Assembly: GCA_021736385.1 (NCBI GenBank)
Contig: JAIPFY010000007.1
Span: 1-64,000, forward strand
Origin: Spirochaetia bacterium
GTDB lineage: Bacteria > Spirochaetota > Spirochaetia > CAKZLE01
DNA: 64,000 nucleotides
Direction of reading: 5' to 3'
The notes under the pieces are model-generated. The model was given only the letters and a program-made list of their open reading frames with translations, did not search any database and was not told the DNA's origin. The position numbers and the translations under genes were made by a program. This document shows positions 33,922 through 43,531 of the stretch, in pieces (within the stretch, counting starts at the first letter, position 1; every line of letters begins with the position of its first letter).

Positions 33922-34371
33922 ATGAAGATCGACGATACGAACAAAGCAATTATCAAACAGCTTCGAGATGGACGCAAATCGTATAGCGCAATAGCTGATG
34001 AACTCTCTATCACTGAGAATACGGTACGCGCCCGGGTCAATAAGCTCATGGATGAGAAAGTGCTTGAAATAACCGGGTTAGTCGATCCATCATCACTGCC
34101 GAATCATAAGATCGTCATCATGGGCATCAAACTGAAGACTCTGGATCTGGGCAGGAAGGCCAAGGAATTCACCCAGCTTCGCGGGGTAGTCTTCGCAACG
34201 GTCGTCACCGGACGCTATGATCTGATCGTACAGGTGCTCATCAATGAGAACGACGGGTATTCTCTACTGGACTTCTTCAATCGGGAGCTGGTAAAGGTCT
34301 CTGAGATCCAGGATGTCGAGACGTTCGTCGTCTATGAGTCCTTTGACCTGAGAGTCCCCTATATTCTCTGA
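33922..34371 (+). CDS. Lrp/AsnC-family transcriptional regulator
   Basis: 149 residues. N-terminal HTH (KSYSAIADELSITENTVRARVNKL) and a C-terminal RAM/ACT-like domain (about 65-145) that binds amino acids. MKIDDTNKAI matches a normal Lrp start at 33922; an alternative ATG lies at 33910, overlapping serC. Its position between serAC and the glycine cleavage operon suggests control of serine/glycine flux, perhaps through the palindromic spacer of the serA promoter (inference). Confidence 0.9.
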   Translation: MKIDDTNKAIIKQLRDGRKSYSAIADELSITENTVRARVNKLMDEKVLEITGLVDPSSLPNHKIVIMGIKLKTLDLGRKAKEFTQLRGVVFATVVTGRYDLIVQVLINENDGYSLLDFFNRELVKVSEIQDVETFVVYESFDLRVPYIL

Positions 34372-34397
34372 TGCGATTCTGACTTGCAGGTATATCT

Positions 34398-34425
34398 GAC
34401 GACAGCCTGTAACCGGGCTGTCGTC
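34398..34425 (+). terminator. strong hairpin between the lrp-type gene and gcvT
   Basis: GACGACAGCC (34398-34407) and GGCTGTCGTC (34416-34425) form a perfect 10-bp stem with a 7-nt loop. The following bases are only weakly T-rich (TTCAC). It may end the serA-serC-lrp transcript or act in the gcv leader. Confidence 0.6.
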
Positions 34426-34456
34426 TTCACGGAATAAAGATACAAGGGGTTTGGGT

Positions 34457-35581
34457 ATGAAGAAGACACCTTTGCACGCAGTATACAGTTCGTATCCCGG
34501 AGTCAAGCTCATTGATTTCGGTGGATGGGAACTCCCTGTCAATTTTGAGGCGGGGATACTGGCGGAGCATAAGCAGGTACGGGAACAGGTGGGACTGTTC
34601 GACGTATCACACATGGGGGAGTTCCTTGTCGATGGACCGGGCAGCGATGAGTTCGTTGACTACCTGGTGACCGGGAACGTCGCAGCCATGCAGAACGGAC
34701 AGGTGCTCTATGCACTGATGTGCTATCCCTCCGGAGGGGTGGTAGACGATCTGATCATCTACAAGAAGGCTGCTGATGCCTATCTGCTCGTGGTGAACGC
34801 CGCGAACATCGAGAAGGATTTTGCCTGGGTCACCAGGGAGAATCCCCGCAGTGCTGCAGGGGATCAGAACCTGCCGCGTATCATCGATGCCTCACAGGAT
34901 TTCGTGCAGATCGCTCTGCAGGGTCCCCTGGCTGAAGATGTGCTGGCGACACTCTGGACAGGCTGCAGTGAACTGGGATTCTTTCACTTCGAAGAATCGG
35001 TATCTCTCGGCGGTATTACCGCACTCATCTCACGTACCGGCTATACCGGTGAAGACGGCTTCGAGCTCTATCTTCCGGCGGAAGACGGACCGGCGCTCTG
35101 GAATCTGCTGATGGAAGCAGGAGAACCCTTCGGTATCCTGCCCTGCGGGCTCGGTGCGCGTGATACGTTGAGACTCGAATCAAAGCTTCCGCTCTACGGC
35201 CATGAACTCACCTCAGAGATCACACCTCTGGAAGCGAACCTGTCAGTCTTCGTGCATCTTGATGCTGGAGATTTTTGTGGAAAAGATGCGCTGGTGAAGC
35301 AGAAGGAAGAGGGGATACCCCGCTCATTACGTGGTATCATAATGGAAGACAAAGGTATCCCGAGAAATGGGTACGAGGTCTACAGCGGGGATGACTGTAT
35401 CGGGTTCGTCACCAGCGGAGCGGTGTCACCGAAACTGGATGCATTCATCGGATTAGTGCTGATCAGGCGCGGCTGCGGTCTGAAGATCGGAGATCGTGTG
35501 GATATCGAAATCCGCGGCAAGCGGAAACGAGCGAGACTGGTGAAAACACCATTCTACAAGAATACCGGGAGGAAACGATGA
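34457..35581 (+). CDS. gcvT: glycine cleavage system T protein (aminomethyltransferase)
   Basis: 374 residues. FGGWELPV and LFDVSHMGE near the start, NAANIEKDF, SRTGYTGEDGFELY and the catalytic Asp in GARDTLRLESKLPLYGHEL are present. Transfers the methylene group from the H-protein to THF, releasing ammonia. Start at ATG 34457 with AAGGGG 7 bp upstream. First gene of gcvT-H-PA-PB; ATGA overlap with gcvH. Confidence 0.96.
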   Translation: MKKTPLHAVYSSYPGVKLIDFGGWELPVNFEAGILAEHKQVREQVGLFDVSHMGEFLVDGPGSDEFVDYLVTGNVAAMQNGQVLYALMCYPSGGVVDDLIIYKKAADAYLLVVNAANIEKDFAWVTRENPRSAAGDQNLPRIIDASQDFVQIALQGPLAEDVLATLWTGCSELGFFHFEESVSLGGITALISRTGYTGEDGFELYLPAEDGPALWNLLMEAGEPFGILPCGLGARDTLRLESKLPLYGHELTSEITPLEANLSVFVHLDAGDFCGKDALVKQKEEGIPRSLRGIIMEDKGIPRNGYEVYSGDDCIGFVTSGAVSPKLDAFIGLVLIRRGCGLKIGDRVDIEIRGKRKRARLVKTPFYKNTGRKR

Positions 35582-35961
35582 GCGAAGTAAGAAAAGGACT
35601 GTGGTATACCACCGATCATGAATGGATTCGACTTGAGGGGACAAAGGCCTATGTTGGTATCACCGATTATGCTCAGGCACAGCTTGGTGAAGTGGTATAC
35701 GTAGAGCTTCCTGAGATCGATGATGAGTTCGAGAAGGATGACGAGATCTCCAGTATCGAGTCGGTCAAGGCTGCCTCTGCCATCATCAATCCCCTGACCG
35801 GGACGGTGAAGGAAGTCAATGAGGATCTTGAAGATACGCCTGAGCATATCAATTCCGATCCGTTCGAGTACTTCATCTATGCCATAGAGCTCTCTGATGA
35901 ATCAGAGTGTGACGATCTGCTTGATGCTGATGCATACAGTGCATACCTCGAAACACTATAA
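35578..35961 (+). CDS. gcvH: glycine cleavage system H protein
   Basis: 127 residues. The lipoyl lysine is Lys64 in SSIESVKAASAI, and ITDYAQAQLGEVVYVELP precedes it. Carries the aminomethyl group between the P, T and L proteins. Overlaps gcvT by 4 bp. Neither a lipoate-attaching enzyme nor the L protein is in the window. Confidence 0.97.
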   Translation: MSEVRKGLWYTTDHEWIRLEGTKAYVGITDYAQAQLGEVVYVELPEIDDEFEKDDEISSIESVKAASAIINPLTGTVKEVNEDLEDTPEHINSDPFEYFIYAIELSDESECDDLLDADAYSAYLETL

Positions 35962-35985
35962 CGAGGAAAGGAATACGTAGCTGCC

Positions 35986-37335
35986 ATGATGAATCCGTAT
36001 AGTGTCCCCACGAGTGAAGAGAAGTCTGTGATGCTCAAGGCTATCGGCCTTTCGAGCATCAGAGAACTCTTCAGTGATATTCCATCGCATCTCTATCTTG
36101 AGAGCTGTACTGATATCCCTCAGGGTGTCTCCGAGTACGAAGCTCTGCGGCACCTTGAATCTCTTGCTGAGATGAATACCCTCGGGGTATCGTATCTGGG
36201 CTGTGGTTCCTATGACCATATCATCCCCTCTGCGGTCTCCCATCTGTCCTCTCTCCCGTCGTTTCTCACTGCCTATACTCCCTATCAGCCTGAAGTGTCA
36301 CAAGGCACGCTGCAGGCGATCTTCGAGTATCAGACGATGATCTGTGAGATCACCGGGATGGATGTCTCCAATGCCTCTCTCTATGACGGACATACCGCCG
36401 CATCTGAAGCTGTGGTCATGGCCCGCAACGCCAAGAGGAAGGGGAACATCCTGCTCGTATCAGAGACGATACATCCGAACACTCTCAGTGTCATCAAGAC
36501 ACATATGTCCCATTCTGATCTGCAGATCCAAACTATCGCAGCGAATGACGGCGTAGTCAAACTTGCTGATCTGGAAGCGATGTTGAGTCCTGAGGTCATC
36601 GGGGTCCTGGTGCAGAGTCCGAACATCTACGGCTGCGTGGAAGATTATTCCGGGTTTGCCGATCGTATCCATGCACATAAGGCCATGTTCATCATATCCA
36701 GTGATCCGATGGCCCTCGGTGTGATCCCTTCTCAGGGTGACTGGGGTGCAGATATCGCCATCGGTGACATCCAGCCCTTCGGTATCCCGACCTGTTTCGG
36801 CGGGCCTTCTGCAGGCTATATCGCCGTACACGAGAAGTTATTGAGAAAACTTCCTGGTAGGATCGTAGGTGAATCTACAGACAGCAGCGGCAGACGTGCT
36901 TTCGTACTGACGCTCCAGGCTCGTGAACAGCATATAAAACGTGAACGGGCGACCTCGAACATCTGTTCGAATCAGGCTCAGGTCGCGTTGACCGCTTCGA
37001 TGTATCTATCACTGACCGGGTGGAACGGCGTCAGAGAGGCTGCGGTCCAGTCGCTGACGAAGGCCCATTTCCTCTATGAAGCTTTGCAGTCTGTCAGTTC
37101 GATCGAACCTGCGTTCTCCTCACCGTTCATCGGTGAGTTCACCATCGATCTTGGATCGGCTGAACAGGCCGGTGCTTTCCTCTCAGGGATGCGGGAACAC
37201 GGGATCTTTGCCGGAGTGCATCTTGGCGAGCTCGATGCCTCCATGGCCGGGCTGATCGCAGTCTCTGTGACTGAGAAACGCACGAAAGCCGAACTTGAAC
37301 AGTATGTCCACTCGGCACAGGAGGTGCTCTCATGA
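35986..37335 (+). CDS. gcvPA: glycine dehydrogenase (decarboxylating) subunit 1
   Basis: 449 residues, the N-terminal half of the split P protein. FLTAYTPYQPEVSQGTLQAI, GMDVSNASLYDG and IQPFGIPTCFGGPSAG are typical; the half lacks the PLP lysine. The ATG codons at 35986 and 35989 are equivalent. Works as an alpha2beta2 enzyme with GcvPB. Overlaps gcvPB by 4 bp. Confidence 0.96.
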   Translation: MMNPYSVPTSEEKSVMLKAIGLSSIRELFSDIPSHLYLESCTDIPQGVSEYEALRHLESLAEMNTLGVSYLGCGSYDHIIPSAVSHLSSLPSFLTAYTPYQPEVSQGTLQAIFEYQTMICEITGMDVSNASLYDGHTAASEAVVMARNAKRKGNILLVSETIHPNTLSVIKTHMSHSDLQIQTIAANDGVVKLADLEAMLSPEVIGVLVQSPNIYGCVEDYSGFADRIHAHKAMFIISSDPMALGVIPSQGDWGADIAIGDIQPFGIPTCFGGPSAGYIAVHEKLLRKLPGRIVGESTDSSGRRAFVLTLQAREQHIKRERATSNICSNQAQVALTASMYLSLTGWNGVREAAVQSLTKAHFLYEALQSVSSIEPAFSSPFIGEFTIDLGSAEQAGAFLSGMREHGIFAGVHLGELDASMAGLIAVSVTEKRTKAELEQYVHSAQEVLS

Positions 37336-38801
37336 CGTATACCAGCCTGATCTATGAGAAGAGCTGCCCCGGGCGCCAGGGCTATCGATTCCCCGCCCTG
37401 GATGTACCCGCGATCAAACTGTCTGAGGTGCTTCCGCAGAGTCTCATCAGAAGCAGTGTCCCGAATCTGCCCGAGGTCTCCGAGGTCGATGTCGTACGGC
37501 ATTATACCAATCTGAGTCAGAAATGCTTCTCTGTCGATACCGGCAGTTATCCTCTCGGTTCCTGTACTATGAAGTACAACCCCAAAGTGAACGAGGATGC
37601 TGCGGCTCTCAAGGGTTTCTCGCAGCTGCATCCCCTCCAGCCACAACAGAGCATCCAGGGGATACTTCGTCTGCAGTATGAATTACTTGAGAGGCTCTCA
37701 GCCCTGACAGGGATGAAGTGGGGGACTCTCCAGCCCTTTGCCGGTGCTCATGGGGAGTATACCGGGATGAAGCTGTTCAAAGCCTACTTCGACAAGCTCG
37801 GTGATACCCGGCGTAAGCGTATCCTGATCCCCACCTCGTCCCATGGGACCAATCCGGCTTCAGCTCATATGTCGGGCTTCGAGGTGATCGAGGTCGCTGC
37901 CAACGAGAGAGGCCTGGTCTCCCTGAAGGATCTGGAGCAGTATCTTGATGATGAACTTGCAGGTATCATGCTGACGAACCCCAACACGCTCGGGCTCTTC
38001 GAAGATGATATCCTGACGATCGCAGGCAGTGTCCATCGTGCCGGAGGCCTGCTCTACTACGATGGGGCCAACTTCAATGCGATCATGGGTAAGACCCGAC
38101 CTGGAGATATGGGATTCGATGTCATTCACCTGAATCTCCATAAGACCTTCGCTACTCCGCATGGCGGGGGAGGTCCCGGTGCCGGTCCGGTCCTGGTCTC
38201 GCAGCGCATGCTGCCGTTCCTTCCGACTCCCGACATCACCTTCAGTGACGGGGTGTATCAGCTCACCACTGATCGTCCTGATTCGATAGGGCGTATCTCA
38301 GGCTTCTACGGGAACATCGGGGTGCTCATCCGTGCCTACACCTATATCCTGGTCATGGGAGCAGACGGACTGCAGGAGGCTTCTGAGCATGCGGTGCTCT
38401 TTGCCAACTACGTCAAAGAGGGGCTCAAAAAGGCTTATCTGCTGCCGTACGATCAGATCTGCAAGCATGAGTTCGTGATCTCGGCACAGGAGATCAAAGA
38501 GACCTACGGAGTCTCTGCCATGGATATCGCCAAAGGGTTGATCGATGAGGGGATCCATCCCCCCACGATGTACTTCCCGCTGATCGTGCCTGAAGCACTG
38601 ATGATCGAACCGACTGAGACTGAATCGAAGGCCGATCTTGATCGGTTCATCGATGCGATGCTCCTGCTGAAACAGAAGGTCATCGATGATCCCGATGCGC
38701 TGCATGCTGCTCCGGTGACCACACCGATCGGACGTGTCGATGAGGTGCAGGCTGCACGGAAGCCGGTCGTCCGCTGGAGACCTGATACCGTTTCTTCATA
38801 G
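37332..38801 (+). CDS. gcvPB: glycine dehydrogenase (decarboxylating) subunit 2
   Basis: 489 residues, the catalytic half: PLP lysine Lys271 in NLHKTFATPHGGGGPG, GSCTMKYNPK at 76-85, and TSSHGTNPASA. Releases CO2 from glycine and loads the aminomethyl group on GcvH. Last gene of the operon, followed by a 13-bp terminator hairpin. Confidence 0.97.
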   Translation: MTYTSLIYEKSCPGRQGYRFPALDVPAIKLSEVLPQSLIRSSVPNLPEVSEVDVVRHYTNLSQKCFSVDTGSYPLGSCTMKYNPKVNEDAAALKGFSQLHPLQPQQSIQGILRLQYELLERLSALTGMKWGTLQPFAGAHGEYTGMKLFKAYFDKLGDTRRKRILIPTSSHGTNPASAHMSGFEVIEVAANERGLVSLKDLEQYLDDELAGIMLTNPNTLGLFEDDILTIAGSVHRAGGLLYYDGANFNAIMGKTRPGDMGFDVIHLNLHKTFATPHGGGGPGAGPVLVSQRMLPFLPTPDITFSDGVYQLTTDRPDSIGRISGFYGNIGVLIRAYTYILVMGADGLQEASEHAVLFANYVKEGLKKAYLLPYDQICKHEFVISAQEIKETYGVSAMDIAKGLIDEGIHPPTMYFPLIVPEALMIEPTETESKADLDRFIDAMLLLKQKVIDDPDALHAAPVTTPIGRVDEVQAARKPVVRWRPDTVSS

Positions 38802-38809
38802 CACAGCAT

Positions 38810-38845
38810 ACAGCGGCAGGTACAAGTTACCTGCCGCTGTTCTCA
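38810..38845 (+). terminator. terminator of the glycine cleavage operon
   Basis: A 13-bp perfect stem (38810-38822 with 38828-38840), loop of 5 nt, then TCTCA. The stem is very stable although the T-run is short. Confidence 0.75.
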
Positions 38846-38860
38846 GATATGGAATACCAC

Positions 38861-38889
38861 TTGTCTATCACGGCAAACCCTTGTACAAT
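38861..38889 (+). promoter_or_regulatory. sigma-70 promoter of the DHOD-like operon
   Basis: TTGTCT at 38861-38866, 17 bp, TACAAT at 38884-38889; ATG 31 bp downstream. Confidence 0.75.
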
Positions 38890-38919
38890 AGCATGAGAAG
38901 TATAGCTCTGGAGGGTGTG

Positions 38920-39903
38920 ATGGCTGATATCAAAACTGACTACCTGGGATTATCTCTTGCGAATCCCATTATCATAACAAGTTCTCGACTTACGGCAACA
39001 CTAGATGGTGTCAAGAGATGTGAGGATGCCGGTGCGGGTGCGGTCGTGCTCAAATCGATCTTCGAAGAGCAGATCGACTTTGACTCTGCGAAGATGCTCG
39101 AAGGGGCGGATGCCTCCTATCATGCAGATGCCTATGATTTCTTCGCGAATACCAGCAAAGACTACTATATCGATCGATACCTCGAACTCGTGGAGCAGGC
39201 GAAAGCCAGCCTCTCGATCCCGGTGATCGCCAGTGTGAACTGTATCCACTCCGGTTCCTGGATCGATTATGCACACAGGTTTCAGGAAGTGAACGCTGAT
39301 GCTCTGGAGATGAATGTCTATATCATCCCATCCGATGCATCCAAGACCCCTGAACACATCGAACAGGAGTATGACCGGCTCGTGAAAGAGGTCCGATCGA
39401 AGATATCCATCCCGCTTGCCCTGAAGATCGGACAGCAGTTCACAGCTCTCGCGAACAGACTGAGACGATTCGAGATGCTGGGAGTCGATGCCCTGGTGCT
39501 GTTCAACCGCTTCTATCGAACTGATATAGATATCAACAAGGAACTGATGGTCCCCGGAAAGGTATTGAGTGTCCCGGAAGAGTCAGCGATCCCGCTGCAG
39601 TGGACTGCTCTGTCATCTGGCGAACTCGATCTTGATATCTGTGCCAATTCCGGAATATTCACCGGCGAGGATATGATCAAACAGCTGCTGGCAGGAGCCG
39701 CCTGCGTTGGTATCTGTTCTGCGGTCATGAAACATGGCCATGGAGTGATCAACACGATGAACAAGGACCTGGAGCAGTGGATGGACCGTAAAGGCTATCA
39801 GAGTATCGCTGATTTCAAAGGCAAACTATGTCAGGAGAATCTTGAGCATCCGGATCTCTGGGAGCGTTCCCAGTATGTGAAAGCCGTATGCGGTATAGAG
39901 TAG
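38920..39903 (+). CDS. dihydroorotate dehydrogenase-like FMN oxidoreductase
   Basis: 327 residues from the ATG at 38920 (GGAGGG upstream). FMN-binding TIM barrel with LGLSLANPIIITSS at the start, VIASVNCIHSGSW, LALKIGQQF and a C-terminal phosphate-binding region (LLAGAACVGICSAVMKHG). It belongs to the class called dihydroorotate dehydrogenase-like found in Bacteroidetes and spirochaetes, distinct from true PyrD. No other pyrimidine genes lie nearby, so pyrimidine synthesis should not be assumed. It heads an operon with the acyltransferase and a lipoprotein. Confidence 0.8.
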   Translation: MADIKTDYLGLSLANPIIITSSRLTATLDGVKRCEDAGAGAVVLKSIFEEQIDFDSAKMLEGADASYHADAYDFFANTSKDYYIDRYLELVEQAKASLSIPVIASVNCIHSGSWIDYAHRFQEVNADALEMNVYIIPSDASKTPEHIEQEYDRLVKEVRSKISIPLALKIGQQFTALANRLRRFEMLGVDALVLFNRFYRTDIDINKELMVPGKVLSVPEESAIPLQWTALSSGELDLDICANSGIFTGEDMIKQLLAGAACVGICSAVMKHGHGVINTMNKDLEQWMDRKGYQSIADFKGKLCQENLEHPDLWERSQYVKAVCGIE

Positions 39904-39913
39904 AGAGGGTCTG

Positions 39914-41053
39914 ATGATCAGTGATGAGTTTAAGGATATCACACCGTACTCAGGTGATGAGCTCTACGAGGCGATCGAGCGGCTGAAGAGCAACAAGAGT
40001 TTCATCAAGAGTGCGAGTGAGATGGTGTTCACCGACCACTTCAATCTGGTATCCACAGTGAAGAAGCACGCCCTGCAGCGAAAACTCTTCGATGCTCTCG
40101 ATCAGGTGCATACGGTCGATGAGTTCCAGGCGAACGTGACTTCGAAGATCCTGATCAAGCAGGTCCTGAAGAACTCTACCGATGGGTTCACCTATGAGGG
40201 CCTTGAACATCTGAAGAAGGGCAATGCCTATTTCTTCTTCAGCAATCACCGTGATATCGTGCTGGACTGCGCCCTGCTCAATGAAGTGCTCGGTAATGAA
40301 GGATACGGCTATACGGAGATCGCCATAGGGGATAACCTCCTGCTCAATCAGCTCTCCAAGGATCTGTTCAAGCTCAACGGCGGGGTGACGGTCAAACGCA
40401 GTCTTCCGATGCGTGAGAAGTTCCATGAATCGAAAAAACTCTCCTCCTACTTCTATGAGACGATCGCACACCGGAAGAAGTCGATGTGGGTCGCCCAGAA
40501 GAGCGGCAGAGCGAAAGACGGGATCGATGTCACCAGTCCCGCGATCATCAAGATGCTCTATATGTCGCAGAAGAGTTCGGGGATGAGTTTCCATCAGCTG
40601 CTGGAAGATTGTACCATCGTACCGGTCGCTGTCTCCTATCAGTATGACCCCTGTGACATCAACAAGGGTCGGGAGACCCTCTCTCACTATCTGAAAGGCT
40701 TCTATAACAAGAAGAAATACGAGGATATGATCAATGTACTTCGCGGGATCCGCAAGCAGAAGGGCCATGTGCATCTGTACGTGGGAGAGCCGCTTGACCC
40801 GGGTCTTACCGATCATCTTGCCGTGGCCCGTGAGATCGACCGACAGATCCATCTCGGCTACAAGCTGTGGGACACGAACTACATCGCCTATGACCAGGTC
40901 ACCGGCGGGAATCGGTTCTCTGCTCATTATGATGAATCAGCTCGTGAGAAGTTCAATGATCGGTACCGAGGCCTTACCCCGGAACTGAGATCCTTCATCA
41001 TGGACTCCTATGCCAACCCGGTGAAGATGTATCTCAAGGAACTTGAGCACTGA
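39914..41053 (+). CDS. PlsC-like lysophospholipid acyltransferase
   Basis: 379 residues. FFFSNHRDIVLDCALLNEVL carries the acyltransferase His-Asp motif in the NHRD form, and WVAQKSGRAKDGIDVTSP corresponds to the substrate-binding motif. No clear membrane anchor, unlike common PlsC. Proteins of this length with NHRD occur in Bacteroidetes and spirochaetes and probably acylate lysophosphatidate or another membrane lipid. GAGGG lies before the ATG; 10 bp after the DHOD-like gene. Confidence 0.78.
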   Translation: MISDEFKDITPYSGDELYEAIERLKSNKSFIKSASEMVFTDHFNLVSTVKKHALQRKLFDALDQVHTVDEFQANVTSKILIKQVLKNSTDGFTYEGLEHLKKGNAYFFFSNHRDIVLDCALLNEVLGNEGYGYTEIAIGDNLLLNQLSKDLFKLNGGVTVKRSLPMREKFHESKKLSSYFYETIAHRKKSMWVAQKSGRAKDGIDVTSPAIIKMLYMSQKSSGMSFHQLLEDCTIVPVAVSYQYDPCDINKGRETLSHYLKGFYNKKKYEDMINVLRGIRKQKGHVHLYVGEPLDPGLTDHLAVAREIDRQIHLGYKLWDTNYIAYDQVTGGNRFSAHYDESAREKFNDRYRGLTPELRSFIMDSYANPVKMYLKELEH

Positions 41054-41757
41054 TGAAGGAGTGCTTCTCGACGCTGCTGATCCTTGCAGCGTGTATGACC
41101 TTGCTGATCTCCTGTACCGAAGAGACCCCGCAGATCCATGAGATACAGACACAGCTTGTCAATCATACTGATCAGGAGTCCGGTGAGATCACCCGCTTCC
41201 TGGAACTCGCCGTGCATAGTGCAGGTGATGATGAACAGCATCAGATAGAACGCATCACCGTCACCGCTCCTGAGGATACGTTCCTTGCCTGGGAGATCAA
41301 TCAGGACCTGATGCATGCACAGCTGATCGATGGTGAGTTATGGATCAGTACCGGCCGTCTGCTTGCCCCTGCTGCCTTTGGACGAGCAATTCAGTTTCCC
41401 CGGGGATCCTATACCCTGACCCTCCTGATGCGTAACGGTCTAGCTGCCGAGCAGCAGTTCATGATCAATGACCCCCTGGTGCTCACCCCTGCGGTATCGA
41501 TACTGTTCCCCCGCTATGACCGTGCCGAAGATCGCATCCTGGCATCCTCTGGAGCATCTGTACGCATACGCGGCTTCGATGCTGCCATGAACCCCGTCGG
41601 GGAGACCGAGGTGCGCACCGACTTGAGACTGGCTGAGCAGATCGATCGTATCAGCGATGAGATGAAGGCTGAGTTGGTATTCTTCGAACTTGCATGGTTT
41701 GACCCGGTACTCAAGCAGCAGTTCAGAACCGGAGCCTATACACTGCCTGAAGACTAG
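41053..41757 (+). CDS. lipoprotein of unknown function
   Basis: 234 residues. Signal peptide with lipobox LLISC (Cys21). The mature part is rich in beta strands and acidic residues, with no motif I recognise. The start overlaps the acyltransferase stop (TGATG), so it is coupled to it; the 3' end overlaps convergent mutL by 4 bp. A lipid-anchored partner of the upstream enzymes is possible but unproven. Confidence 0.8.
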   Translation: MKECFSTLLILAACMTLLISCTEETPQIHEIQTQLVNHTDQESGEITRFLELAVHSAGDDEQHQIERITVTAPEDTFLAWEINQDLMHAQLIDGELWISTGRLLAPAAFGRAIQFPRGSYTLTLLMRNGLAAEQQFMINDPLVLTPAVSILFPRYDRAEDRILASSGASVRIRGFDAAMNPVGETEVRTDLRLAEQIDRISDEMKAELVFFELAWFDPVLKQQFRTGAYTLPED

Positions 41758-43520
41758 ATGATCCTCTGTACCGCTTTGAAGAGCTCTTCCCTCGTGATGA
41801 TGGTCCAGATCGGTCTACCGTGAGGACAGCGGGGTACCTCGAGGGCAAAAGCTCTCTCTATGAGTTCCGCCGCAGTCAGTTCATCAAGTACATCTCCCTC
41901 TTTGACAGCCGCCCTGCAGGATATGGAAGCGAACAGACCTCTGGTGATCTCCTCTGCACTGCCGAGATGCTGCTGTATGAACGAGACGATCTCACTTTCG
42001 ATACTCTTCGCATAATAGGGCAGCGCCATGATCTCCCAGGTGAGCTCCTGCTGGGGGTCTTTTCTCAGGACCACTGCCGATGCAGCATACTCATCTGCAT
42101 GCAGGGTAAGATAGCGGTCAGTCGCTTCAGAGACACTGAAGGAGAGCGGTACGAGCAGTTGCTGCTTTGCTGGATGGGTAGACAGTTCGTGATAGATGAT
42201 CTTCTCATGAGCTGCATGCTGGTCGATGAGGTAGAGCTCCTGATCCCGTTCAACGAGCAGAAAGACCCCGAACAGCTGCCCCAGATAGGAGAAGTCCCTG
42301 ACTGGCACATCCTGCTTCGATTCCCGTGCCGGTGTCGGTCCGGGAGAGAATATGGCTTGAGCATCCTTGATCCACTGATCAGAGACCGGTTCCCGGTGCG
42401 ATGGGGCAGGTTGGCTTGAGGATGGACGGTAGGCAGTCCTCACAGCCGGCGAGCGACTCTTCTGTGATTCGGAGGAGAAGGTGAACGCCTGCTGTCGGGT
42501 ATAGGAATCTCTGAGTTCGCTCCTGCTCTCCTGATAGAGATGCTGTTTGATCGTCTGTACCAGCTGATGATGCACCTCCTGTGCGATCCTCAGTTTGATC
42601 TCCCGCTTTGCCGGATGGATGTTCACATCGACGAGTTCAGGGTCCACGGTGATGAAGGCGAAACAGTAGGGGAAACAGCCGCCGGGCAGATGATCGGCAT
42701 AGCCATACCCGATCGCCTGCATCAGTGCGTAGTCATCGATTCGTCGGTCATTGACGAAGATCTTGATATAGGAGCGGTCGTTGCGATAGAGTGAGGTGGT
42801 ACTGCAGATCAGATCGAGAGAGAAGGAACCGCACTGCTGATGGACTGATGAGAAGAACACTGGATCGAACTTCTTCGGAAAGGCATCTATGACCCGTTGG
42901 AGCGCATCTGCCTTGCGCAGGAAGAGTTTCAAGGTTCCCGAGGAGAAGAATCTGAACTCGATCTGCGGGAAGGCCAGTGCCTTATCGATGAAGACACGTT
43001 TACAGGCTGCAGCTTCAGCCTGAGGGCTTTTGAGGAAGTTCTTTCTGCCGGGTATGGAATAGAAGAGATCCCTGACCTCGATCGTCGTCCCTTTTGCGTA
43101 CCCGCCGGGCACAGGATCCTCGATGAGCCCCTCGGTGACGGTAAGAGTATTGGTGTGTTCGCGGTCAGGAGAACTCATGATGGTCATCTTCGAGCAGGCA
43201 GCCATGCTTGCAAGTGCTTCACCGCGAAAGCCCAGCGTCCTGATCGCATAGAGATCACTGACCTCTGAGATCTTCGAGGTCGCATGCGACCTGCAGCAGA
43301 GTGCCAGGTCCTCACGATCCATGCCGCTTCCGTCATCGATCACCTTGATCGATGAGATCCCGCCATCTTCTATATAGACATCGATGCGGGTGGATCCCGC
43401 ATCGATGGCATTGTCGAGCAGTTCACGAACGATCGCCTGCGGGCGGTCTATGACCTCTCCCGCTGCGATCCTCTGTGCTATGATCGGATCAAGCTGCCTG
43501 ATCCTTGGGCCATGTGACAT
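41754..43520 (-). CDS. mutL: DNA mismatch repair protein MutL
   Basis: 588 residues. N-terminal GHKL ATPase: RELLDNAIDAGSTRIDV, DDGSGMDREDL, TLGFRGEALASMAA. A low-complexity linker (about 330-390) leads to the dimerisation domain with the endonuclease-type motifs DQHAAHE, SCRAAVKEGD and CPHGRP. In DQHA-x2-E-x4-E the last Glu is replaced by His (EKIIYH) and followed by Glu. Nicks DNA after MutS recognises a mismatch. Divergent small gap to the FecR gene downstream on the same strand. Confidence 0.95.
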   Translation of the reverse strand: MSHGPRIRQLDPIIAQRIAAGEVIDRPQAIVRELLDNAIDAGSTRIDVYIEDGGISSIKVIDDGSGMDREDLALCCRSHATSKISEVSDLYAIRTLGFRGEALASMAACSKMTIMSSPDREHTNTLTVTEGLIEDPVPGGYAKGTTIEVRDLFYSIPGRKNFLKSPQAEAAACKRVFIDKALAFPQIEFRFFSSGTLKLFLRKADALQRVIDAFPKKFDPVFFSSVHQQCGSFSLDLICSTTSLYRNDRSYIKIFVNDRRIDDYALMQAIGYGYADHLPGGCFPYCFAFITVDPELVDVNIHPAKREIKLRIAQEVHHQLVQTIKQHLYQESRSELRDSYTRQQAFTFSSESQKSRSPAVRTAYRPSSSQPAPSHREPVSDQWIKDAQAIFSPGPTPARESKQDVPVRDFSYLGQLFGVFLLVERDQELYLIDQHAAHEKIIYHELSTHPAKQQLLVPLSFSVSEATDRYLTLHADEYAASAVVLRKDPQQELTWEIMALPYYAKSIESEIVSFIQQHLGSAEEITRGLFASISCRAAVKEGDVLDELTAAELIERAFALEVPRCPHGRPIWTIITREELFKAVQRII

Positions 43521-43531
43521 CCGTACTCCTG

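Noticed and set aside
34372-34456. Glycine riboswitch upstream of gcvT
   Set aside because: The gap is only 85 bp and holds one simple hairpin. No tandem aptamer elements were visible.
39950-40927. 325-codon open frame on the minus strand within the acyltransferase gene
   Set aside because: Lies fully inside a gene with clear motifs. The predicted protein matches nothing I know and has shadow-like composition.
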